From HGM04593 sp045592125 (lineage in GTDB: Bacteria; Bacteroidota; Bacteroidia; Bacteroidales; Bacteroidaceae): 64,000 bases of DNA. Position numbers and translations under genes: made by a program. Positions 43,227 to 51,895 of this stretch are shown here, one piece after another. The stretch spans positions 1 to 64,000 of the forward strand of contig JAZNUE010000079.1 in NCBI GenBank assembly GCA_045592125.1, read 5' to 3'. The notes beneath the pieces were generated by a model that was given only the letters and a program-made list of their open reading frames with translations, did not search any database and was not told the origin of the DNA. How positions within the stretch are numbered: the stretch's first letter is position 1; each line of letters opens with the position of its first letter.

Positions 43227-46200
43227 TTACTTGATTTCCTGGATTCTAAGAGTGAATGCGCCCTTGTCCATCCAGAAGCAGCCGTCGTCGCCAAGTGTCT
43301 GCAGGCGCAGCTCCACTGCATTAGACACAGTATCGCCCTGCATGTCGGTCACATCCTCCAGCGTGACAGTCTCCCTGTCCTCGAAATAGTTGCGCTGGAG
43401 CATGATATTGAGCTGGGACGCATGGCCGCTGTTGTATATTGCGTATATCGGCCTGGCCGGATACTTGGGAGAATCGAACTGCTTGCAGCCTATGAAGCAC
43501 GGGAATACCGAAACACCCTTTAGGGTAGCAGTACTGTTCTCTGGAGTAAGGAAAGGAGAACGCACCTCCTGCAGGTCCTTGTCGAAGTAGCCCATGTAGC
43601 GCGCTGTCGACTTCATCCTCTTGGACATGACTGAGAAGTCAAGCACAAGGCCTCTGAAACCAACGGTACTTGCCAGATATCCTACTTCGGCGCCTACGGC
43701 CACGACAGCCTTCTGCTTCTCCTTGAAGTATCCTTCCTCGGTTGCCAGCGGGAACCAGCGTCCGACATGATACTTGTTCAGGAGTACCAGGCGGGCCGGG
43801 TCGATTGGCAAGAAGCGCAGGAAGAGGTCGGTGAGCGGCTTGAGGCTGGTTGGACGGCCTGAAAGCACAAGGATATCGCAGTGATGTGCATACAGCACAA
43901 CAGAGAGCGCCTTCATGAGCGGTTCCATAGTGTCGGCAATGATTGCTCCAATGCGCTCGGGATTGTAGTGCCAGGTGAGTTCCTTGAAGCTGAAGCCGAA
44001 ATGGTACTCGAAATGCTCAAGCAGGTATGATGCCGGGACTTCATTGGGGAATATATCGTCGAACGAATACATCCTTGCAGGACGGCCAAGCTTCACAAGC
44101 TCGAGGAAGAACTGCGACATTGGATGGCTTACCTGGGTACAGAAGTCGACACGGCAGCGCTTGTCCTTGTCGGTCTGGTTTGCAGAGTTCTCGGCAAAGA
44201 AATGGTGCATGAGCTCGTGAATGAGATGATTCTTGAGCTGCATCTCTTCCTCCTCGCTTATTGCATGACGGATAGAGTCTACCAGGTCGAGGTAGTTCTT
44301 TGTATCGCGTATGCGCGGAATCGTCAGCAGCTCGTCGGGAGTCATCTTCTTTATACGTGCCGACAGGGCGCTTGTTATGCTGCCTTGCGCGGGAAGCCCA
44401 GTCTCGGGCCCTTCAAGGATAACGTCGCGCACCAGGTTGTGCAGTATATCATCTCCTGCCGTGTAGAAACTGTCATAGAAAAGCGGCACAGGAGTGAGCT
44501 GCCCCACTCCGCTACGCCCGAAAGAGGTAATCATGACATCGGTAGTGCCGGCACCTATGTCTATGGTGCCGATGGTGAGCACCTTGCCGTCAAAGCCCAT
44601 CTCTTCCATCGCAGCGCGCTTGTGGCCCTTAAGCTTGAAGAAGTGGTCAATTCGGCCTCCGTACCTCTCGGTGAGCTCGGCGTAAAGGTATACAAGCTGG
44701 TTAGCGAAAGCCTCGTCATAGAGCCACCCCCTGCTCTCCTGGGCCTCGATATCATCTGTTGGCAACAGCAGTTCTGGAGCGGGTGTAATTGTCATGGCCG
44801 GAAGGTCCTGTATAGTCTTCACCATCAGGTCGGCAGCATCCTTGGCGGCCTTGCGGAGCACATACTGTTCCTGCAGCGGCATTGACGTAGGACATGTGAC
44901 AATGATGTTGCGGATATATCGGCGGCAGTCAATCTGTCCGTGTATGAAACGGAACTCGCTTGAATTGATATAGCTGAGCGCCTGGTTGAGGACCTCAATC
45001 ATGACAAAAGTCATCAGTGAGCGACGGCTGAAATGGCACTGGTTTTCCTGCCCGAGATTAAACAGGTCTATCTCCTTGGGCTGGCCCAGATATGTTCCGT
45101 CATCGGCAAAGTAGTCGGTGAAGCCCTCCTTGAATATATTAGGGTTCTGGGTAAGGTTTGTCGGGTCACCCTTGACTACCATAAGCTCCCATCGGTTCTC
45201 GAATGGCTTGCCATCCCATAGATAGCGCTTGGGAGAGGAGTAGTTTGTAGTGCGCTCGCTCTCGCCGTTATTTTCAAGTGAATGGTATATGAGACGCTTT
45301 GCTTCCTCGCCCACTCGCACCAGCGAATGCCACTGGAAGAGGTCCTTGCTCAGAGTGAGGTCGCCACCGAAATCGGCACGGCGGAATACAAGGCGCATAT
45401 CGAACGCGTCGTTGTGCGAGCGCCATGGTTCTGAGAGGTCGCGGAAACGGAGCATGCGCGACTTTGTGAAGTCGCCCTGCTCAAAGAGGACTGCGCAAGT
45501 ACGGCTGTTGCCCACATCAATAGACATGTCGACAGGAATAGCCTTAGCGGCATTATTATAAAGCGTCACCTCTGGCGCCGCGCCCGACAGGCGCAGGTAA
45601 TTGATAAGGTATATATAATATCCCAGGAACTTGTACTTGTGCGGCATGTCCTCCCTGAGGTCTATGCCAAGCAGGGAAACAAGATAGTCGCTTATCGGGG
45701 AGTCGTTACGCCCATCGGGGATATCAAGGAACCCGCCCAGCAGGGAGTCGGTACGGTTGCATAGGGTAAAGACCTTGCTGTTGCCGCTACCGCCAAGGAA
45801 CGAGGGGCGCAGTATGCCATCCTCTACCCCTTCGGCCAGCTGGGTGTCAAAGGCCCATACAAAGCGGTAGCGCTGGGTACCGTTCTTTTTCCTTTCACCA
45901 ATGGCACTGATGAGCACCCTGCACCATCCGTTGGGGTAGTTTGCGCTCTGGCCTGTGACACCGAGCTCATACATAGGCATAGGCAGCCACTTGTCGAGCA
46001 GGAGCTCAAATGCCGGCCTAACCTCATGGCCATGCTTTATTCGGTAAGATGTAAGCGAATTCACGCTTGTCAGTACATCGGACCCTGTCTCATAATGTTC
46101 AATGACACCCAGCACTGCATCCTTTTTCATCTGCAGCACTCCGCACTCGTCCAGTTCGGCCATGCCGTTAGGGGCCTCCAGCACCAGCGAGTTGCTCACG

Positions 46201-46415
46201 AGGCTGTTGAGCGGGACATACTTTGAGTCCTTGCAGGTACAGATGTCAAATCTCACCCTGCAGTCATTGAGGAAATCAATAGTTTCCAGGAACGTGTACT
46301 TCAGGGCCCTGCCGCTTTTCAGCATTAGCGGCTCTTCAGGGTTAATATCCAATTCAACGGTTTTGAAGTGCAGCCCGGAATTGGCTATCAGGCTATTAGC
46401 AACATGCTCGTTCAT
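43227..46415 (-). CDS. SrfB-like actin/Hsp70-fold ATPase
   Basis: 1062 residues, no membrane helix. An N-terminal domain of ~290 residues precedes an actin/Hsp70-type ATPase: phosphate-1 motif SIDVGNSRTCAVLFE (298-312), phosphate-2 motif GTIDIGAGTTDVMI (616-629) and adenosine motif VLSGRPTS (850-857). These three define the ASKHA fold. Length and order next to a SrfC-like gene fit SrfB (COG4457). Members are annotated as putative virulence factor SrfB; the activity is unknown. It likely acts as an ATP-driven switch in a complex with SrfC. Confidence 0.78.
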   Translation of the reverse strand: MNEHVANSLIANSGLHFKTVELDINPEEPLMLKSGRALKYTFLETIDFLNDCRVRFDICTCKDSKYVPLNSLVSNSLVLEAPNGMAELDECGVLQMKKDAVLGVIEHYETGSDVLTSVNSLTSYRIKHGHEVRPAFELLLDKWLPMPMYELGVTGQSANYPNGWCRVLISAIGERKKNGTQRYRFVWAFDTQLAEGVEDGILRPSFLGGSGNSKVFTLCNRTDSLLGGFLDIPDGRNDSPISDYLVSLLGIDLREDMPHKYKFLGYYIYLINYLRLSGAAPEVTLYNNAAKAIPVDMSIDVGNSRTCAVLFEQGDFTKSRMLRFRDLSEPWRSHNDAFDMRLVFRRADFGGDLTLSKDLFQWHSLVRVGEEAKRLIYHSLENNGESERTTNYSSPKRYLWDGKPFENRWELMVVKGDPTNLTQNPNIFKEGFTDYFADDGTYLGQPKEIDLFNLGQENQCHFSRRSLMTFVMIEVLNQALSYINSSEFRFIHGQIDCRRYIRNIIVTCPTSMPLQEQYVLRKAAKDAADLMVKTIQDLPAMTITPAPELLLPTDDIEAQESRGWLYDEAFANQLVYLYAELTERYGGRIDHFFKLKGHKRAAMEEMGFDGKVLTIGTIDIGAGTTDVMITSFGRSGVGQLTPVPLFYDSFYTAGDDILHNLVRDVILEGPETGLPAQGSITSALSARIKKMTPDELLTIPRIRDTKNYLDLVDSIRHAISEEEEMQLKNHLIHELMHHFFAENSANQTDKDKRCRVDFCTQVSHPMSQFFLELVKLGRPARMYSFDDIFPNEVPASYLLEHFEYHFGFSFKELTWHYNPERIGAIIADTMEPLMKALSVVLYAHHCDILVLSGRPTSLKPLTDLFLRFLPIDPARLVLLNKYHVGRWFPLATEEGYFKEKQKAVVAVGAEVGYLASTVGFRGLVLDFSVMSKRMKSTARYMGYFDKDLQEVRSPFLTPENSTATLKGVSVFPCFIGCKQFDSPKYPARPIYAIYNSGHASQLNIMLQRNYFEDRETVTLEDVTDMQGDTVSNAVELRLQTLGDDGCFWMDKGAFTLRIQEIK

Positions 46416-46433
46416 ATAGTATTATTTGTATTA

Positions 46434-47312
46434 TTAGTTAGCTTGAATGATAAGGAACTTGGATACGCTCCAGAACTTGGCTGGGTCAAGTATTGTAAAG
46501 GTGTTGCCGCCAGAAGCATCAGGAACCACACTATAGCTGCCTGCGGGCACTGGGGTGAGGACCTTGTACTTCTTGGGCAAGGAGAAGGATGAGACTGAGT
46601 CAAGGCTTACCTCCTGGAAAAGCGTGACATCCATCTGCGAATAGTCGACCTTCGACTTCTTTAGGAAACCGCCTGAAAGCAGGCCTAGTTTCTTCAGTTC
46701 TTTCTTGCTGGCTATCTTGATGTAGCCGGCACCCATCTGGCGCTGCTGCTCCTGGATTGCCAGTGCCTGCTCCTGGATAACCTGTGCCTGTTCCTTCTGC
46801 TCCTCGTCCATGCGCGCAATGCGTTTCTTTAGTATAGCAATGTCCTTCTTGTTCCCTTCAAGATCGGCCCTGAGCTGGACAAGCTCCTGCTCCTTCGCGT
46901 CGAGCTGCTTGCGCAATGTAGATATTATGGTGCGCAGGTTGCTGGCATTGGCATTGCTGCTGTTAAGCTGCTGCTCAAGCTGGTCAATGCGGTCGCGATG
47001 ACGGTCAAGAAGTTCCTGCACATGGTCAAGGTTCTGCTTTATACGCTGGCGATTAACCGTGTTGCCCTCAAGGACATCCTTGGCAAGCAGTTCGCCTTCC
47101 TCAATCGCAAGGCTGTCAAAGCCATCGGCAATAACAGCAAGATAGCGCTGGAGATCATCATGGTCCATACGCAACTGGAAATTCGCATTCTCCAAAGAAT
47201 CAATAACCTCACGCTGCCTAATCTCCTTCTCGGTTTCACCGCATGAGACAAGAAACCCTAACGGCAGGAAAAAACCGCAAGAAACAAGCAATAGTATTAT
47301 CCTCTTCTTCAT
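46434..47312 (-). CDS. Coiled-coil lipoprotein, first gene of the Srf-like operon
   Basis: 292 residues. The signal sequence ends LGFLVSC, a lipobox with Cys at about residue 24. Residues 30-195 are coiled coil (heptads in QLEQQLNSSNANASNLRTII and QAQVIQEQALAIQEQQRQ). The C-terminal ~95 residues (GYIKIASKKELKKLGLLSGG, then ITILDPAKFWSVSKFLII-like ending) form a domain that recurs in uncharacterised Bacteroidetes lipoproteins, some labelled collagen-binding. It would be attached to the inner or outer membrane facing the periplasm. It is first after the promoter at 47409. Confidence 0.8.
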   Translation of the reverse strand: MKKRIILLLVSCGFFLPLGFLVSCGETEKEIRQREVIDSLENANFQLRMDHDDLQRYLAVIADGFDSLAIEEGELLAKDVLEGNTVNRQRIKQNLDHVQELLDRHRDRIDQLEQQLNSSNANASNLRTIISTLRKQLDAKEQELVQLRADLEGNKKDIAILKKRIARMDEEQKEQAQVIQEQALAIQEQQRQMGAGYIKIASKKELKKLGLLSGGFLKKSKVDYSQMDVTLFQEVSLDSVSSFSLPKKYKVLTPVPAGSYSVVPDASGGNTFTILDPAKFWSVSKFLIIQAN

Positions 47313-47401
47313 AGCAAGACCTATAATCTACTCTTATAATTTTAATAATTTTACTCTTCTTATTCGTTTTGCTGGCAATCCGAACCTAGCACGATTAACC
47401 A

Positions 47402-47416
47402 TATTTTGCAAAATTA
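47402..47416 (-). promoter_or_regulatory. Promoter of the Srf-like operon, with palindrome
   Basis: Minus-strand TAATTTTG (47416-47409) fits TAnnTTTG, about 97 bp before the first gene. It is overlapped by the 12-bp palindrome ATTTTGCAAAAT (47402-47413). No other good promoter match was noticed in the 25 kb downstream. Confidence 0.5.
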
Positions 47417-47491
47417 GCAACACTTTTCGAAAAATAAAATAAAAATATATAAAAATCACAAAAGAAAAGACATGAAACCATGCAGAATAAC

Positions 47492-47535
47492 AAAGCAATC
47501 CCTCAGGCCAGTGATAAGGCCTGAGGGATTGCTTT
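47492..47535 (-). terminator. Terminator after the V-ATPase operon
   Basis: An 18-bp perfect stem (AAAGCAATCCCTCAGGCC and complement) with an 8-nt loop, 19 bp past the subunit K stop. Confidence 0.85.
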
Positions 47536-47553
47536 CTGTTATAAGAGCGGCAA

Positions 47554-48009
47554 TTATGCTACCGCGCCGCCAATCATGAATGTTGCAGCAAGGGCAACAA
47601 TCGCATAGAGCTCGGGGAACACGGCCAAAGTAAGTGTGATACCTGTAGCTTTAACGCCCTGGCCAATTGAAACGATACCGTTTGCACAGACCTGGCCCTG
47701 ACGGATAGCCGAGAAAAGGCCAACGAGACCGAGTGCTATGCCTGAACCCAGAACGGCAGCAGCCTGGATGGCTGTAATCTCAGGAGTAAGCAGGCCCGAC
47801 ACAAGGAAGTAGCCGGCGAAACCGTAAAGGCCCTGTGTACCAGGAAGAGCCGTAAGCATGATGTATGTACCGAAAGCCGAAGTATTCTTCTTGTAGGCAC
47901 CAATGGCAGCGTTACCTGCGATTGTCACACCATAAGCACTGCCGATACCCGCAAGTGCAATCATCAATGCAACGCCAATGTAGGCGAGCAACAAATTAGC
48001 TGAAATCAT
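47554..48009 (-). CDS. ntpK: V-type ATPase subunit K (c-ring), sodium type
   Basis: 151 residues forming four membrane helices, two fused hairpins as in V-type K subunits. The carboxylate sits in the second hairpin at E133 (FPELYAI). The first hairpin has LPGTQGLYG (L55, T58, Q59, Y62) and the third helix RQGQ (Q104). These six positions equal the Enterococcus hirae NtpK Na+ ligands L61, T64, Q65, Y68, Q110 and E139, each shifted by exactly six. So Na+ rather than H+ coupling is predicted. Last gene of the operon, 108 bp after subunit I with a repeat fragment in between. Confidence 0.93.
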   Translation of the reverse strand: MISANLLLAYIGVALMIALAGIGSAYGVTIAGNAAIGAYKKNTSAFGTYIMLTALPGTQGLYGFAGYFLVSGLLTPEITAIQAAAVLGSGIALGLVGLFSAIRQGQVCANGIVSIGQGVKATGITLTLAVFPELYAIVALAATFMIGGAVA

Positions 48010-48078
48010 AATTCTTTAGTTTTAAGTTATTATTATTTTTTGTTTTTATCATTAATTATAGTCCAGGACCAGCGCTCC

Positions 48079-48107
48079 ATAGATTCCTCGCTATGCCCAG
48101 AATGACG
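48079..48107. repeat. Half copy of the TCATTCTGA-type repeat inside the V-ATPase operon
   Basis: AGATTCCTCGCTATGCCCAGAATGACG resembles the right half of the dispersed repeat and lies in the I-K gap, the largest gap in this operon. Confidence 0.5.
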
Positions 48108-48117
48108 GCAGGCCTTG

Positions 48118-49947
48118 TCATTTGAAGGGCTTATAGGCAGTACCTCCGCCCTCATAGCCGGCATTCTTGAAGAACTCCACGAACGTGAGTCGCAGCGGGT
48201 GCACAAACGCACCGAGCGCATTCATGAAGAGGTTCAGCGCATGGCCGAAGAGGAATATTATTACCATGACAATGGGGCCAAGCACCGGGACATCGGGGCT
48301 CATCTGCACCGCAATGTTGTTGAACACCATCGCAAGCACACCGCCCGAGAGACCAAGGGCAAACAGGCGGATATACGAGAGCATGTCGCCCAGCAGGCCG
48401 GTTGCCATGTTATACGCATCCCAAAGTCCAAGGCCAATGTTCAGGAACACATTCTTGCCCGGCGAGTTATACAGCAGGGCGCCAGCAGCACCCACGCCGC
48501 ATATTGCATATACCACAGGCATTGGCATTGAAGGCACGAACATTGCAAGCACCGCGCCTATTATCACAAGCAGCCAGCCCAACGTGGCAACAGCATACTT
48601 GAAGCCAAGCTGTATTGTGGTGTTCACAATCTTTATTACCATCGCATAGCAAATCTGTATACCTCCAAGTATTAGGGATAGAGTAAACAGGCTGTCATTA
48701 GGGTCATTCATCTTCCCCGTTTCGGGGTTCATGGCCGAGAATGACACGTTATCGCGCCACCAGTCGAACAGAGGCACTCCCCAGCTGTAGATATTGAAGC
48801 CGAAGAATGTACCAGTAAGCGAGCCGCAGAGAATGGTTGAGATACCCAATGTCAGCGCCAGGCGCAGATAGCCCAGGAACGAGCCGCCATTCTTCCTCAT
48901 CACTGCCAGCAGCACTGCCGAGACCAATGTGATGAAAAGCCCGTAGCCCATGTCTCCAAGGCAAAGGCCAAAGAAAATCATGTAGAACGGAGCAAAGAAC
49001 GGGGTAAGGTCGAGCTCGTTATACTTTGGAAGCATATACAGCTCGCATATGGGCTCGAACAGGCGGAAGAGCCTGTTATTGTTGAGCCTTACGGGTACAT
49101 CATCGCCAGGCATAGGCTCGCGTATCTCGTAGAACACGCTCTCCTCGTTGAGCATATCGGCAAGCGCGCCCTTTGACTTCTCGGGCACCCAGCCCTCGAG
49201 CAGCAGGAGCTTGTCGCCCGTCACCTTCTCGCCGTCGAGCACAACCTTCGCGAACTCAATCTCATGCTGCAGTTCCTCGCTTGCCGCGCGCAGGGTATTC
49301 AGTTTCTCCTTCGCAAGAGCAGCCAGTTCCTGCTCGTGCTGCGTAATGTGCCCAAGGGCCTGCCCGCGCTCGGCAATGAGCGACGAGAGCGACGCGCTAG
49401 GCAATTTCGCCTGCTCGGCATCGAGCTCAGGTTCCACCCCACTGTGGGTCACAGTGACAAAATATACGCGTGACTGCACCTGCTCCACAACCATTGCATT
49501 GTAGAGCTGCTCCCACTCGCTATTGTAGCTCCTTGCGCCAGTCACATAGAAACGCACCTCATAGCCGGCATGGGCAAGGCGCTCAATCTGGCTGTGGCGG
49601 AACTCGCCCCAGGGCTCAAGCAAGGCAATATCCTTTTCTATCACCTGCAGCTCGGCCTTGCGGCGTTCAATCTCTGCAGCAAGCGTATCGGCCTTCTCAA
49701 GGATGGCGGCAGCCTCCGATGTATTTCCGGCAGCAGCATGCCCCTCCTTGGCAAGCGCCTCAAACTTCTTTATAGCACGCGCATACCTGGCTGCCAGTGC
49801 CAGCTGCTTCTCCAGTTCAGGGTCCTGGGCTGTGCCGCTGTTCTTCTCGACAACATGCATTACCCCCACCTGGCGCAGGCGCTGCAGGAATGAGACATAC
49901 TCCTTATGGTACACAAGGAGTGTAAGCTTGTTCATTTTCGTAATCAT
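48118..49947 (-). CDS. ntpI: V-type ATPase subunit I (a-type stator/ion channel)
   Basis: 609 residues. The N-terminal ~290 residues are a cytoplasmic helical dumbbell (coiled coil around ERRKAELQVIEKDI and AALAKEKLNTLRAA). The C-terminal half has about seven to eight membrane helices, with the conserved GDMGYGLFITL and MLSYIRLFALGLSGGVLA, where the arginine is the ion-channel residue. It ends near HPLRLTFVEFFKNAGYEGGG, typical of this family. It forms the ion half-channels against the K ring. Start overlaps the subunit D stop by 4 nt. Confidence 0.93.
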   Translation of the reverse strand: MITKMNKLTLLVYHKEYVSFLQRLRQVGVMHVVEKNSGTAQDPELEKQLALAARYARAIKKFEALAKEGHAAAGNTSEAAAILEKADTLAAEIERRKAELQVIEKDIALLEPWGEFRHSQIERLAHAGYEVRFYVTGARSYNSEWEQLYNAMVVEQVQSRVYFVTVTHSGVEPELDAEQAKLPSASLSSLIAERGQALGHITQHEQELAALAKEKLNTLRAASEELQHEIEFAKVVLDGEKVTGDKLLLLEGWVPEKSKGALADMLNEESVFYEIREPMPGDDVPVRLNNNRLFRLFEPICELYMLPKYNELDLTPFFAPFYMIFFGLCLGDMGYGLFITLVSAVLLAVMRKNGGSFLGYLRLALTLGISTILCGSLTGTFFGFNIYSWGVPLFDWWRDNVSFSAMNPETGKMNDPNDSLFTLSLILGGIQICYAMVIKIVNTTIQLGFKYAVATLGWLLVIIGAVLAMFVPSMPMPVVYAICGVGAAGALLYNSPGKNVFLNIGLGLWDAYNMATGLLGDMLSYIRLFALGLSGGVLAMVFNNIAVQMSPDVPVLGPIVMVIIFLFGHALNLFMNALGAFVHPLRLTFVEFFKNAGYEGGGTAYKPFK

Positions 49948-50546
49948 GCCGTCACCTCCTCTCTCTGTTCAAGCAAGGACTTGAGAATCTTCTGCGAAGA
50001 CTTCGACAGGTTCTCCTCGTCCTCCATGTAACGTTTAATCTTGCGTATAGCGTCCTCGTAGCCAGGAATCTGCACCTTCTCGAAAAGGTTCACCTTCTGC
50101 GTAGTCTTCTTGCGCGCATCCTCAAGCAGTACCAGCTTGCGGTTGAGCAGCTCGCGGCGTATGGCAGTCATTGCCATCTCCTTAAGCAGCTCAATACCGT
50201 CGGCAAACCACTTGGGCGACGCAAAAAGGCTGTAGGGGGCAACTGTGAAGCTCGCATTCTCAAGCACCGGGACACGCACGCCTGCCACCTTGCGCTGAAC
50301 GATGTTAAGCTCGCCTGTCTTCACAAGCGAAGCGTCAAACTCGTTCCACAGGGCAAACAGGGCACGGTACTGCTCCAGCTGTGCCGCATACGCTTCGTCA
50401 TGCGCCCGCATCTCGTCCTTGCATCTCTTCACCTCAATGCGCAGCGCGCTCTCCTTGTTCTTTATGATAGGCAAGGTGCGCACACGCATCTTGAGCTGCT
50501 TCTCAAGGTGCTGTAGCGATGTCTTGTTATATTGAAACGCAATCAT
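49944..50546 (-). CDS. ntpD: V-type ATPase subunit D (central rotor)
   Basis: 200 residues, nearly all helical. The N-terminus (QYNKTSLQHLEKQLKMRVRTLPIIKNKESALRIE) and C-terminus (RKKTTQKVNLFEKVQIPGYEDAIRKIKRYMED) form the antiparallel coiled coil of the rotor shaft, with the NLFEK(V)(Q)IP motif typical of the family. It couples ATP hydrolysis in A3B3 to ring rotation. It lies 14 bp after subunit B. Confidence 0.92.
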   Translation of the reverse strand: MIAFQYNKTSLQHLEKQLKMRVRTLPIIKNKESALRIEVKRCKDEMRAHDEAYAAQLEQYRALFALWNEFDASLVKTGELNIVQRKVAGVRVPVLENASFTVAPYSLFASPKWFADGIELLKEMAMTAIRRELLNRKLVLLEDARKKTTQKVNLFEKVQIPGYEDAIRKIKRYMEDEENLSKSSQKILKSLLEQREEVTA

Positions 50547-50560
50547 TTTGCTTTTATCAC

Positions 50561-51883
50561 TTAATTATTTACCCAATGCGCATCCACGAACTCCTTACGT
50601 ATGTTAACCTCCTCGGGCTGGAAATACTTGGAGAAGAGCCCCCATGTAACATCGAGCATCTCGGTAGTGTTCAGGTTCACGTCAATGGCCAGCAGCTTGT
50701 CGGAATACTCCTTGGCAAAGGAGAGCGTACGTGTATCGTAGTCCGAGAGGTCGAAACCGTTCTCCAGCTTTGTCTTCGCGTTCGCAGCGTCGGCATAGAG
50801 GCGCACGGCCGCATTCATTACCTGCGGGTGGTCCTTGCGGGTCTTCTTTCCGGCAACGAGCTGCTTGAGGCGCGAGAGCGAACGGAACGGGTCGACGATT
50901 ACCTTGCCGATATCGCTGTCGCGGCGCAGGAACAGCTGGCCCTCGGTGATGTAGCCTGTGTTATCGGGCACAGCGTGAGTGATGTCGCCGCCCGAAAGGG
51001 TTGTCACCGCGATGATGGTGATTGAGCCGCCCGAGGGGAACTGCACTGCCTTCTCGTAGATTTTCGCAAGGTCGGAATAGAGCGAGCCCGGCATTGAGTC
51101 CTTTGAAGGAATCTGGTCCATACGGTTCGACACGATTGACAGCGCGTCGGCATACATTGTCATGTCGGTAAGCAGCACGAGCACCTTCTCGTTCTTCTCC
51201 ACGGCAAAGTACTCGGCAGCCGTAAGCGCCATGTCGGGAATGAGCAGACGCTCCACAGCAGGGTCCTCCGTGGTGTTCATGAACGAGATTATTCGGTCAA
51301 GCGCGCCGGCGTTGGTAAAGAGGTTCTTGAAGTAGAGGTAGTCGTCATTCGTCATGCCCATGCCGCCAAGGATAATCTTGTCGGTCTCGGCACGCATGGC
51401 AACGTTGGCCATAACCTGGTTGTAGGGCTGGTCGGGGTCGGCGAAGAATGGAATCTTCTGGCCTGTCACAAGCGTGTTGTTAAGGTCAATGCCCGCAATA
51501 CCTGTAGCAATGAGTTCCGACGGCTGCTTGCGGCGCACGGGGTTAACCGACGGGCCGCCAATCTCAACCTCCTGGCCGTCAACTGCCGGGCCGCCGTCTA
51601 TGGGGTCGCCATAGGCGTTGAAGAAACGGCCTGCAAGCTGCTCGCTGACCTTGAGCGTAGGTGCCTTGCCAAGGAACACCACCTCGGCATTTGTAGGTAT
51701 GCCGCCAGTACCCTCAAATACCTGCAGCGTAACCTCGTCGCCCATAATCTTCACAACCTGGGCCAGCTTGCCGTTAACCGTTGCAAGCTCGTCGTAGCCA
51801 ACGCCTGTCGCCTTGAGCGAGCATGTGGCCTTGGTTATCGAGGTAATCTTTGTATATATCTTCTGGAATGCTTCTGTAGCCAT
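50561..51883 (-). CDS. ntpB: V-type ATPase subunit B (regulatory nucleotide-binding)
   Basis: 440 residues. Belongs to the ATPase alpha/beta superfamily but lacks a P-loop, as B subunits do (GIAGIDLNNTLVTGQKIPFFADPDQPYN). Seen also: DMTMYADALSIVSNRMDQIPSKDSMPGSLYSDLAKIYEKA and the arginine-finger region FRSLSRLKQLV. It alternates with subunit A in the hexameric head. 12 bp follow subunit A's stop. Confidence 0.94.
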   Translation of the reverse strand: MATEAFQKIYTKITSITKATCSLKATGVGYDELATVNGKLAQVVKIMGDEVTLQVFEGTGGIPTNAEVVFLGKAPTLKVSEQLAGRFFNAYGDPIDGGPAVDGQEVEIGGPSVNPVRRKQPSELIATGIAGIDLNNTLVTGQKIPFFADPDQPYNQVMANVAMRAETDKIILGGMGMTNDDYLYFKNLFTNAGALDRIISFMNTTEDPAVERLLIPDMALTAAEYFAVEKNEKVLVLLTDMTMYADALSIVSNRMDQIPSKDSMPGSLYSDLAKIYEKAVQFPSGGSITIIAVTTLSGGDITHAVPDNTGYITEGQLFLRRDSDIGKVIVDPFRSLSRLKQLVAGKKTRKDHPQVMNAAVRLYADAANAKTKLENGFDLSDYDTRTLSFAKEYSDKLLAIDVNLNTTEMLDVTWGLFSKYFQPEEVNIRKEFVDAHWVNN

Positions 51884-51895
51884 ATTCTATAAGCG

